This document shows, piece after piece, positions 33,601 through 41,664 of a DNA stretch of 64,000 bases (position 1 is its first letter; each line of letters opens with the position of its first letter). The position numbers were made by a program, and so were the translations under genes. This DNA comes from Lithodes maja. Taxonomy: Eukaryota > Arthropoda > Malacostraca > Decapoda > Lithodidae. The stretch is from the NCBI GenBank assembly GCA_037953745.1, contig JBAKBP010000207.1:1-64000 (forward strand). The letters are read 5' to 3'. The notes beneath the pieces are model-generated. The model had not been told where the DNA came from. It ran no database searches and was given only the letters and a program-made list of their open reading frames with translations.

Positions 33601-35792
33601 GAGTCAACTCCCGTGTTTATTATAGGTCCAAGTACCGAATCACCGAGAAGTGCAGCAGAATCAATGTCCCTTTTCCTGCCCTTAGCAACCTTCTCCTGAT
33701 CCTTCCTCCACTGTCCCCGAGGTTGAGTGCTAGGCTGTGCAGGAGCCGCAGAGCGAGATCGGGTTACCACACAGGCCATCTCATCCTGTTGGCACCTCCC
33801 AACCCATTCCCGATTCTCACCATCCACGTCGGCCGCCCTCTCGGCAACGACTAAGGGTGGAGTCCCGGAAGTGGGCACCGCAAAGTCGTTGCCGAGAAGA
33901 AGGTCGACGCCCTCAACTGGCAAACACTCAACGATCCCTACATCCAGCTCCCTGCACACCTCTCCCACTCTCAACTCCAACCTCACAAGTGGGTATGACC
34001 TCGTAGCATTTATACCCTGCACCACAACAACTCTGGCCGCATTTATCGGTTTCCCTGTGAAGTTCCTCAACAAAGTTTGCGAAGCCCCCGTATCCCTCAG
34101 CAAGTCAACCCTCCGTAGTTCACTCCCCCAGCTCACAAACCCGTGCCCCCGATGGCTACAGAAAGTGTCCCGGACAGGTGTCGAGCCTTCCGTACGCTTC
34201 TTTACCGCGTGTGCCTCAGCTGCTGACAACCTACCCCGGGCAGTTGCTGCAGCCTTCAGAGACACACCGATACTGTGAACCAATGACACCGGCTTAGCGG
34301 GAGTGTTACTAGGGCACTCACGTGAATAATGGCCTAGCTTCTGACATTTGTAACATTTCACATCCCCAATGGGCTTCTTCCCTTGTGCGGGCGAAGAAGG
34401 GGCCTGACCTTTAGTAAACGGGAGAGGCTTGTGTTTGTAGGTGTTATTAGGTGCAATGCTTTTAGTGTGGTTATGTGTGTCATAGGATTTGTTATTATCG
34501 AAAACTCTGGTGGGTGGGGTATAGCGCCCCTTCTGCCCTGACTCAGCCCTCTGAGCGGCACCGCAACCACGAATCAATGATAATCTGAGGTCTGCCATCT
34601 TGGCAGCCTCCTCTACTGTCTTGGGACATTTTTCCTTAATGTTCAGCGTTAGATCGGTTCCAGTACATTTGTAAAACTGTTCCAGATAGAAAAGTTGCTT
34701 AATTTCCTCAGCCGACTCTGCGTGCTCGGACCGAAACCAGTTATTACCTGCATCTGTTAAGTCCCGTGCGTGCTCCATAAAACTGACGTCGCTCTTCTTA
34801 TTCACGCCACGGAACTTCAATCTATAAGTTTCGGGTTGCAGTTCGTAGGCCCGGAGCACAGCCTCCTTCACCAGTCCATACACTACACTCTCGTCCAGTG
34901 ACAGTGCATCGTAGGCTTTCAACCCCTTACCCACTAGACGTGATGAAACTAATGCTGCCCATTTAACCTCCGGCCAGTCATACTCACGACACTTCTTTTC
35001 GAAACGAGCAAAAAACTCAGTCACTGCTGTCTCATCAAATGCGGGTACTAACTTAATTAAATGCGAAAGTGAGTCTGTAACCCGGTGCCCACCACCGAGA
35101 TGACACCCCGTGGTCTCTACTCTAGACTTCTCGACATCCATTTCAGCCTGGTACCTGGTTGCATCCTGATTGGCTTGGATTCTAGCAACCTCTATGCGTT
35201 CTATACTAGCCTGTTGTATCTGAGTCTCCTGCAGCTTAATCCGTTCTATACTAGCCTGTTGACTCTCTTGCAACTTAAGCTTAGCTAGTTCTAGCTGAAA
35301 TAACATCTCAGGAGACAGGCCTGGGGGGGGAGAGCACAAAATGGGGGATCCACACCGAGACGTGTTTACGGGTAAGCCAGCTTGCCATTGAGAACCCTCC
35401 TGCTGCATCGTGCTAAGACTCGCTGGCTGAGGGCCCAGCTCAGGGGTAGAGTGGAATGGAGGCTTGGAGGGAACCCCCCAAGACCCCACTCCACCCACCG
35501 CCCCATCGCCATCACCCAACAAACATGCCACCAAATTCTTCTTGGGCCAACTGTCAGGACAGTCCCGCCCCAAAACCGTGGCTAAACAACGAAGACCGTA
35601 ACAATCAATAGCCTGCAGGCGCTGTTCGGTCAAAGGTGTCTGCAAAAATGCCCGGGCATCCCTCTCTCCACTTATAACACTCCCCTCCCTAAATATCTGT
35701 TGTACTTGCTGGTCACTAGGCTGTACCGTGTTATCCTCCCCCGTAAATGATGAGTCATTAGACATAGTGCTGGTTATACAATTGCTGTTCAT
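30654..35792 (-). CDS. Gag-PR-IN-RT-RNase H polyprotein (element D)
   Basis: 1712 codons without a stop. Gag occupies about residues 1-470, with IQQASIERI-type coiled repeats near 185-210. The zinc knuckle CYKCQKLGHYSREC lies near 478-492 and the protease RDTGASQT near 563. Integrase has an HHCC zinc region near 852-896, catalytic residues in VDLVGPFP near 925, SDQGSNF near 980 and SQGVLERWH near 1015, and a GPY/F-like FIGPYVV near 1155. RT has FCIDFRRLNG near 1345, YLDD near 1441 and GYYRRFI near 1525. RNase H has TDASG near 1588 and YTDHHPLKF near 1663. Integrase precedes RT, the reverse of ordinary Ty3/gypsy. All catalytic signatures are present, so the protein could be functional. No env-like frame follows. 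Confidence 0.94.
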   Translation of the reverse strand: MNSNCITSTMSNDSSFTGEDNTVQPSDQQVQQIFREGSVISGERDARAFLQTPLTEQRLQAIDCYGLRCLATVLGRDCPDSWPKKNLVACLLGDGDGAVGGVGSWGVPSKPPFHSTPELGPQPASLSTMQQEGSQWQAGLPVNTSRCGSPILCSPPPGLSPEMLFQLELAKLKLQESQQASIERIKLQETQIQQASIERIEVARIQANQDATRYQAEMDVEKSRVETTGCHLGGGHRVTDSLSHLIKLVPAFDETAVTEFFARFEKKCREYDWPEVKWAALVSSRLVGKGLKAYDALSLDESVVYGLVKEAVLRAYELQPETYRLKFRGVNKKSDVSFMEHARDLTDAGNNWFRSEHAESAEEIKQLFYLEQFYKCTGTDLTLNIKEKCPKTVEEAAKMADLRLSLIRGCGAAQRAESGQKGRYTPPTRVFDNNKSYDTHNHTKSIAPNNTYKHKPLPFTKGQAPSSPAQGKKPIGDVKCYKCQKLGHYSRECPSNTPAKPVSLVHSIGVSLKAAATARGRLSAAEAHAVKKRTEGSTPVRDTFCSHRGHGFVSWGSELRRVDLLRDTGASQTLLRNFTGKPINAARVVVVQGINATRSYPLVRLELRVGEVCRELDVGIVECLPVEGVDLLLGNDFAVPTSGTPPLVVAERAADVDGENREWVGRCQQDEMACVVTRSRSAAPAQPSTQPRGQWRKDQEKVAKGRKRDIDSAALLGDSVLGPIINTGVDSGPDMVCNKAELGKTSREARAVARATKAVEPTSRGNVLLQNHLDALTPRDISEQQLQDASLARYSNGAIELEEDGDAKPGDFFRLNRILYRRFLDPKSKWEGGARVVDQVVVPNKYRESLLCLAHDVPVAGHLGVTKTLAALGRFFWWPGVKADVCAWVAGCATCQTTGKPNQTIPKAPLFPIPVTGPPFSKVVVDLVGPFPPTSSGNKFLLTIMDVATRYPDAYPMRNGSAKAVVKNLLLFCSRYGFPREVQSDQGSNFTSKLFKQTLQLHGICSVVSSAYHPESQGVLERWHSTLKSMLRCYCAEHDTDWDLGLPYVLFAAREVPGESLGFSPNQLVFGHNVRGPLSMVKEIWEGEEKPGSVLKYILESRERLIGCMAAAGNNLVNAQAVMKHQYDAKVKLREFSVGQEVMLLLPLPGHPLSAKFIGPYVVAKKLSDLDYLVATPDRRKKHQLCHVNLMKEYVRRPSEPLTVPVLACSGQGGEGGGDSHAAEEDSWDCVISAEQWAGNTEQEARQAVSHLPEHQGAAVLGLFRSYPSVFAEHPGLTTQVTHDVDVSDNVPFKSVPYRVPPVKLPALREELKYMVERGMITEGYVKWTSPVTLQPKPDGKVRFCIDFRRLNGLTTTNPYPLPRVDDSVDKIGNAKYLTKIDLVKGYWQVPLSDRAKQVCGFVVDGKTYQCNVMPYGLKNAPATFQNLMNDICDEIPNCTVYLDDVIVYDDNFENHLRHLETLFGKLHDAGLVVNLRKCEFVKATVQYLGFVVGLGRVCPPLSKIQAINMFPRPTTKRQVMRFLGMIGYYRRFIRGYSTVLAPLTDLLSKSVKFCWAAECQRAFDLVKHLLCTHPILRAPDFSRSFQLATDASGVGAGAVLLQTDSEGLEHPVSFFSRKFNSAQRNYSTIEKELLAIVLSLKHFEVYVPAYGPVVTIYTDHHPLKFLNQFHNRNMRLTRWSLMLQEYNLNIQHIAGSENVIADCLSRVDDPG

Positions 35793-36020
35793 AAAAAAAA
35801 AGAAGTGCTTATTACTAATTGCAGTCTCGACTCACAAAATGTTAAAGATGCTTGAATGACTCTACTCTAGACACCCCTAACGAAACAATCTGCAAGTCCA
35901 CCAATACAATAATGACACAATAAAAATTCCTCCAATATGCAAGAAAATTCTAGCCAGCTCTACTAGGTAGCATAGAATAGTTCTCCAAAAAACATGTGAT
36001 AGGATACTACTGAATCTTGT

Positions 36021-36032
36021 GCAAGGTCGCCA
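36021..36032 (-). other. Primer-binding site of element D
   Basis: TGGCGACCTTGC on the minus strand, three bases inside the 5' LTR and identical to that of element A. The leader 35793-36020 is noncoding. Confidence 0.7.
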
Positions 36033-36035
36033 TTT

Positions 36036-36893
36036 TGTTACGGCTGGATCGGCAATACATATTCGGGATTCTTGATCGTAGGACAGAAATGGCTTATGTG
36101 ACAACGACACGCTCGATTCCAGTCCCAAATACTATATGCTCCAGACAACAAAAGCACCAACGCCCTACAGAGTTATCGTCTATGGTAACGAGGTACCTTA
36201 ACTCGGCGAAAGTGTACAACAGGGGTAGGCTATGAGGCTAAACTCCCTCAGACATTTATAGGTTACGTTATTACTAAAGAAATGCAATACTCAAGAAACT
36301 ACGTTAATATTAAGCCTCTAATAATGTAGAATAGAAGCAGGCTAAAGGTATGACAGTGAAATGCTAAATGACAAATGTACACGCCTACTTGAAAGCGCGT
36401 GCACTAGAATAACTAGGGGAGGTGTGGTGGAGTGGTCATGCCACTGGATTAGTAATCCAATGGACCCGGGTTCAAATCCCGATATGTCATTGGGAAGATA
36501 TTATTGGGATTGAATTTGTGCTGTACCTAGTATCAGTGCATTACCACAAAACCCACCGAAATGCCAAAAAAATACCCTCATTGTTCCCTGATTAAAATAA
36601 CACTGTATGAATATTCCCATATTCAAAATATGTTACAGGGGGACAATGCCTAGTGAGTTCACTGCTCAATAGGTGGCGTTCTGAGAGTGAGGGTCTGAGT
36701 CTGGAGGATGAGACGGTGAAGCGCTTGAGCGAAGCAACCAGCCGCTTCAGAGATGGAGCTGCTTCGAGCCATGATGGATGCTTCGCATGTCTCACTCCCC
36801 AGACTGGAACAAGACCTCACGGGCTTCACCGTGTTGAGCGGTGGAATGTACAGGCTCTCAGCCTATGCCCGAGAGGGAGTAGTTGGAATATAG

Positions 36894-36925
<32 letters not shown>

Positions 36926-38370
36926 GTCCCCTACTAACATGCACTAGCATGTAGCATACAAGATGTTCATGATCCAGTAGATACCTAATAATACACATGG
37001 AAGGAACATAAATAGTAGTCACTCATTATAAGAATGAATCTATACTTGGAATAACTAAAAGGTTGCAGGCAACAGTACTGCGCCGGTAGCCTACTACCGC
37101 ATAGGCTACTTCGCTTCTCTCACTCTGTCTCCCCTCTGAGTCCGTATGCGCCCTACGCAACAGAACTCCGGACACAGCAGCAAAACGACAGTGCAGTTAA
37201 TTGATACATGAAAGTATTAATAGTGTTGTCTTGTGTGTGAGTAATGTGTATTGTAAAGTGTTACATACATAAACTTAAAGAGAGCTGCAATGCATAGTAA
37301 AATAAAGATATAACCCACTCATCATCCCCATGTGTTCTAGCTAGCAGGCCAAGTCACAGGAACAACGAGTCCCAGCACCGAAAGCGAGAACCCAGGAAAA
37401 GACTGCAGAGAACACAAGGACAGATAAATTACGTTACTCTACTATACCGGCACTACGAGCGAGCTGTAGTCTCTGGTACTACACTCGCTCCTGGCTCGGT
37501 AGGCAAATCAAGGCTAAGTCCTCGCCCCTCTACAGACAACTCCTGGGCATGGTCGGGCTCTTACACATGGCACTAGTCTAGTCACAAATTGGATGATGAG
37601 CTGGGCATATAACTCGTGAACATGTACAGTAGAACGTTCACCAACTATCCTCATCAAGAAGATCGCTGTTCACATTAACCCCTTAAATCTAATACATGTA
37701 AATATATGCTTGTCCTAAGAGTAATACGAGAGGTGAGTGCTGAAACTCCTTTAGGACCTCAAGGGAAGGTTATGCATTTAAATAGAGAGAAGAATGAAAT
37801 GAGAGTAATGTCGTCAGAGAGAAAGAGTGCAACCGTGAGAAGTTGGGAGAGAGGGCAAGGGATGTTAGAATCTCAAAGGTTCTAGGCAACCTGATCATGG
37901 AACACACAGCGAGCCTCCAGGCAATGTGCAGTACGACAACATGGGCAGCCCAGGCAGCATAGGCAGGCGGCAATGGACTACCAACCCTGTCGCACCTGGC
38001 TATAAGCGCAAGGCTGCCAACCGGTCCATACGTCTGGCAACCACCCCCCCGGCAGCGTGGCGCATTGCTACCCTCTCGCTCTGAAGCCCAACTCACTCTC
38101 TCTCTCTGAACTCCCATTGTCTTATCTATCAACTTCTCTATTGATACTACATATTAAATGGAAGGTCTCGACATGGCTTAAAACAAAACCCACCACTGGT
38201 TAGCACATGACGAGACCTTTGCAGAGATACAAAGAACATAGTTATACGTTGTCACACTCAATATAGGCAGCCAGCACGGTACAGCGGTACAGAGGTACCG
38301 CACAGTGGCGGTACAGTGGAGTACCAAGGAGTACAATCAGGTTGCGTTGCCACGCACTGGGTGCGTCACA
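36036..38370 (-). repeat. 5' LTR of element D with SINE insertion
   Basis: Matches 28569-30372 apart from substitutions, small indels and the 36415-36923 insertion. It ends TGCGTCACA at 38370, directly against LINE sequence. Confidence 0.9.
36415..36923 (+). mobile_element. tRNA-derived SINE with poly(A) tail
   Basis: About 509 bp, present in only one LTR of element D. The head carries a perfect polymerase III A box, TGGTGGAGTGG (36425-36435), and a B box, GGTTCAAATCC (36469-36479). The anticodon-position triplet AGT suggests a threonine tRNA origin. A body of about 400 bp with no recognised domain follows, then about 30 A. The duplication is short: AACT can be read on both sides. Confidence 0.85.
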
Positions 38371-38864
38371 TTGTGTTGTAGATTTTGTTTGTTAGGTTGT
38401 GGCTGGGGATGGCATCGAAGGCTTTACTAATGTCGAGTGTGGCAAGTACCGATCTGTGTGGTGGTCTAGCTGAGTTGATGCCGTAAAAAGCTCTTTGTGT
38501 AAGGTCTGTAAGAAGAGTGTTTGTGGAGTGCAATGGCCTGAAGCCGTGTTGTGTTGGAGAAAGGGGTAAGTCAGGTGTCATCAGTTGTAGTACAAGGCGC
38601 TCTATGACTTTGGAGGGGGTGCAAAGGAGTGTGATAGGGCGGTGTGAGGAGGGTAGCGTGGGGTCTTTGTTAGGTTTGGGGAATGTGATGATGATACCAT
38701 GCTTCCAGATGTCTGGTATTGTGTTGTGTGAGTAGCTGTAGTTTGATATGTTAGTGAGTGCTTGTATGCCTTGTGGTCCCAGGTGTCTGAGGTGAATGTT
38801 GCTTATGTTGTCTAGGCCACAGGTGGGTGAGAGCTTGAGATTGTTGATGATATGCTTTGTCTGG
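38371..38864 (-). pseudogene. LINE reverse transcriptase fragment (inverted half)
   Basis: Minus-strand translation gives a non-LTR RT: a PKPNKDP...RPITLL block, then LSPTQHGFRP near 38560, then TLDISKAFDAIP near 38420, the region before the catalytic loop. It is cut at 38371 by the LTR of element D, so the FADD box is missing. At 38855-38864 it abuts, head to head, plus-strand sequence from the region upstream of RT in the same kind of element. Confidence 0.85.
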
Positions 38865-38865
38865 A

Positions 38866-38989
38866 ATTCAAAACCTCATCATACAACGCGACACACTGAA
38901 ACACTCCCCAGCACCCCACACACAAGACATCAATCAACAAATTCAAGCACTCAACATTCAGATTAACAACAAAATACAAGAACAACAAT
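38866..38989 (+). pseudogene. LINE ORF2 linker fragment, left of the DIRS element
   Basis: Plus-strand coding remnant, with IQNLIIQRDTLKHSPAP and then INQQIQALNIQINNKIQ. It resembles the endonuclease-to-RT linker of Jockey/CR1-type elements. It continues after the DIRS element at 48743. Confidence 0.65.
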
Positions 38990-39038
38990 ATAGGTTTGAC
39001 TCCTGCAAGGAGATAAAGAAAACCTAATACTGTATTTA

Positions 39039-39342
39039 GTAGTGGCCCCGTAATCATTGACGATTATGCCTATTACATAAGGCATCCTCTTCAAACACTC
39101 ATTTACCGTAGTTTGAATCTACCGCGCAGAGCATAAAAAATTGAGGAGCCTTCATCATGAACGCACGCAACCTCACTCATGGTTCGTCATTATGAAATTG
39201 GGTACTCACTACGAAAAAACTTCGTAAAAAATAAAAAATAAAAAGAAAATAAGAATAACTAATCATAAGCTTTCCATAACTTCGTGGATGTACTTGTGTG
39301 GATCTTTGACCAGACGCTGACTTCAGGCCTCATTCTTCCTTC
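39039..39342. repeat. Left inverted terminal repeat of DIRS-1
   Basis: Begins TTAGTAGTGGCCCCG and ends at CATTCTTCCTTC. It pairs in inverted orientation with 48434-48742, with scattered differences. Confidence 0.9.
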
Positions 39343-39415
39343 ACTGACATATCAAGTAAACCAAAATCCTTAATACATCAACGAATGGGAAGGGGATGGT
39401 CGGGAGGGCCCCAGT

Positions 39416-39521
39416 CGTCAATGATTACGGGGCCACTACTAAATATTAGGTTTTCTTTATCTCCTTGCAGGAGTCAAACCTATAATTTATTAGTGGCCCC
39501 TCCATCATTGACGATTATGCC
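39416..39521. other. Internal complementary region of DIRS-1
   Basis: 39416-39483 is the reverse complement of the left element end (38990-39060). 39484-39521 is the reverse complement of the right end (48705-48742). Joined, they represent the circle junction used as a template when the ends are completed in DIRS replication. Confidence 0.88.
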
Positions 39522-39673
39522 TGATATCTAAGACTGGAGGGGGACATTCGTAATCATATCATAACTCTAGCAAAAGCAGATAATCAAACAACCACATAGT
39601 ATTCTTACTTTGTAAAAAATATATATTTTTGTGCATAAACTTTATACAGCATATAAATATACAAAAAAGGGGA

Positions 39674-39758
39674 CAAGCAGGAGCGTGCTTCGAAGAAGCC
39701 TGCTTGGACAAAAAAGGGGTTAACTCCGAGACTCTGTACACAGAGCTGGTAGTTAACC
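39674..39758. other. Two hairpins in the DIRS-1 3' noncoding region
   Basis: Hairpin 1 pairs CAAGCAGG (39674) with CCTGCTTG (to 39706). Hairpin 2 pairs GGTTAACT (39718) with AGTTAACC (to 39758) and has an inner CTCTGT/ACAGAG pair. They lie about 1.1 kb beyond the recombinase stop and just before a TTAA MITE. Function is unknown; 39522-39673 shows nothing else. Confidence 0.6.
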
Positions 39759-40397
39759 CGGCAAGCGCGATAGGCCTCACGGAAGGCTTCCTATAGGGAA
39801 CGCGATAGGCCTCACGGAAGCAAGACCATAAAAAAAGCTTTCCAAAAAAAAAAAAGGGCCTATCAAAACAAAGGAATTTGTCTCTAGGTGAGATAATTCC
39901 CCTCCAGTACTCATCCATGTAAATCTCACCCACCCCCCTCCCCTCCTTCCCCACCTTATTCCCCCCTCCCTCCCCTCCTCAATTATCACCTATTTTCCCT
40001 CTTATTATCATCATTTATCGGTTATTTTTCTCTCCCGCGATAATGTAGCACAAGTGGGTTGCAGAAAAGATCGTTATGTAACACCCAGACACCGGCCCAC
40101 ACCGCCCCGCTCGTCTCAGTTACCTCACAGACAGCGAGAGAGGAGGGTTGCCTGTGGCTCTCTCTCGCCTGAGATTATGACCGGGTGGCCAATATCTTCG
40201 TTTTTCACCACCCAAATGCTTTTCCCACTTATTTTAGCACTCTTGAAGGTTCATATATACATCATATATGTAAAATAAAAGTATACCGAAAACAAATAAT
40301 GCTCTATATTGTAAATATAACGAATTCTGTCAGAATCCAAGGCTAGAAATGCACAAATAACTACCCTAGCCCCAAGGTCTATTTAGCGCTTGTCAGG
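39757..40397. mobile_element. TTAA MITE, diverged copy inside DIRS-1
   Basis: Flanked by TTAA (39753-39756 and 40398-40401). The termini are near-perfect inverted repeats: CCCGGCAAGCGC at the left, and CCTGACAAGCGC on the opposite strand at the right. The interior resembles the two MITEs at 53319 and 55137, sharing for example the TTATCACCTATTTTCCCT block. A piggyBac-type origin is inferred from the TTAA target. No transposase frame is present. A 20-bp direct repeat, CGCGATAGGCCTCACGGAAG, occurs at 39766 and 39801. Confidence 0.75.
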
Positions 40398-40401
40398 TTA
40401 A

Positions 40402-40871
40402 GAAGGCACCCCACTTAAAGTAAGTGGTGAAAAATAAAAACATCAAAGTTTACATGTGCACATATAAACCCCATTAACTCGTGGATATACAGTATATCTA
40501 AAATTATACCCTAAAAATAAAAGGAACTCGTGTACTGTCGCAGAAGTACTGAACTCTTGTACTTCTGCAGAGGTACTTACATTACAAATACAAGTTGCGG
40601 CCGCAACTACTAAGATTACTTAAATTTATATTGCTTCACAGCCAAAACTATTTACAACAAGCATTGCCGTCCTACTATGATTGTACGTTAGCACAATTTC
40701 CTGTAATGAATACTACAGAGAAATTTTATATCACAGCACCTACACCCTGTATCACAGCTCGTAAGCTCCGCACACGTACTCCGGCGGGGTCTAGGGTGTC
40801 CTATGTTACACTGACTGCACCCCCCCCCCCTCTCTTTTCTTCATCTAAACACTAAGTGACCCAGAGGCCAC
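40402..40871. other. DIRS-1 3' noncoding stretch with a hairpin
   Basis: A/T-rich noncoding sequence between the MITE and the recombinase. It holds a 10-bp-stem hairpin, GCAGAAGTAC (40540) with GTACTTCTGC (to 40568), and a C10 run near 40821. Nothing else was recognised. Confidence 0.5.
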
Positions 40872-41611
40872 CTAGACCCTCTGCCTTAAAGCTATACATG
40901 GCATGGAAGGCCTGTCTAAAGCTACTGAAAGGTATCGAGTCAAAAATGTATGATTAGAGGACCAGAGGTGCGTGGCTGCTATGTCCTCAACAGAAAAATT
41001 CTTAAGGAAACGCAAAGAGGTCGCCCATTTGCGTAAATCGTGAGCTCTACCCACAACGCCGGGATTACTTTCCTGAATGACGTCAACTAAGAGAGAAGCC
41101 AGTTTACGTTTCATTGCGCGTTTACCCGTACTTGATACCCATAAAGCACCTTGTTGATTCCTAGGTGCTACTCTCAAATATTTGATTAGCGCTTGCACTG
41201 GACATAAATTATGGTGCATCTTTCCCCTTTTCAACGTCGGCACCGTGAACTCTGAAAACACGTGATTACAGTACTGTGTTCATTCTTTGCGATGAACCCC
41301 GGGGAAGGGGCAATATGAATACAATCATTGAGCCTACCAAACCTGATGCAATTAGGTGTGTTGCTCATCGCCGCCAGCTCAGAGACCCTGTTCCCGGTAG
41401 CCAAAGCCATAAGGAATACTGCCCTTTTTAAAAGTAAGTCAAAATCTGCAGTATTTTGGTACCGCCGGGAATGAAGTAATGACAACGCTTTGTCCAGAGA
41501 CCAGGTAGGCATGAGCTGACGGGGAGGTGGGCAGAGTTTAAAACATGCCCTCATGAAACCTGTCTCTTCCGCTAGTGGTATGGTTAGACCTGTAAGGTCA
41601 AAGAATGGCAA
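40872..41611 (-). pseudogene. DIRS-1 tyrosine recombinase, catalytic part, frameshifted
   Basis: Two overlapping frames together give a tyrosine recombinase. The first catalytic Arg is in MALATGNRVSELAAM (near 41380), the His-x-x-Arg in GRAHDLRKWATSLRF (near 41030) and the Tyr in LTRYLSVAL (near 40920). The frame changes between 41261 and 41231, and again upstream near 41612-41630, where the core-binding part joins in another frame. The enzyme would insert the circular DNA copy. With these breaks, this copy is probably non-functional. Confidence 0.88.
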
Positions 41612-41664
41612 TCCTAATTGCTGTTAAGTGATTCTTTAACGTTACTACAGATAGACGTTTCTGC

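Larger units (their letters stand above)
28569..38370 (-). mobile_element. Complete Gmr1-like Ty3/gypsy element D
   Basis: The LTRs lie at 28569-30372 and 36036-38370; the right one is enlarged by a SINE. One uninterrupted 1712-codon polyprotein lies between them, with a primer-binding site (36021-36032) and a polypurine tract (30373-30383) in place. The LTRs show roughly twenty scattered differences over 1.8 kb, so this copy is older than A and B. No target-site duplication is visible: the flanks are ATAT on the left and TTGT on the right. The domain order PR-IN-RT-RNase H is that of Gmr1-type elements. It is the best candidate in the window for an autonomous helper. Confidence 0.93.

Noticed and set aside
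30654..35792. Endogenous retrovirus with env
   Set aside because: Only about 270 noncoding bases lie between the RNase H end and the polypurine tract, leaving no room for an envelope gene.
36420..36490. Functional tRNA gene
   Set aside because: A and B boxes are good, but the acceptor and other stems do not pair convincingly, and it continues into a SINE body with poly(A).
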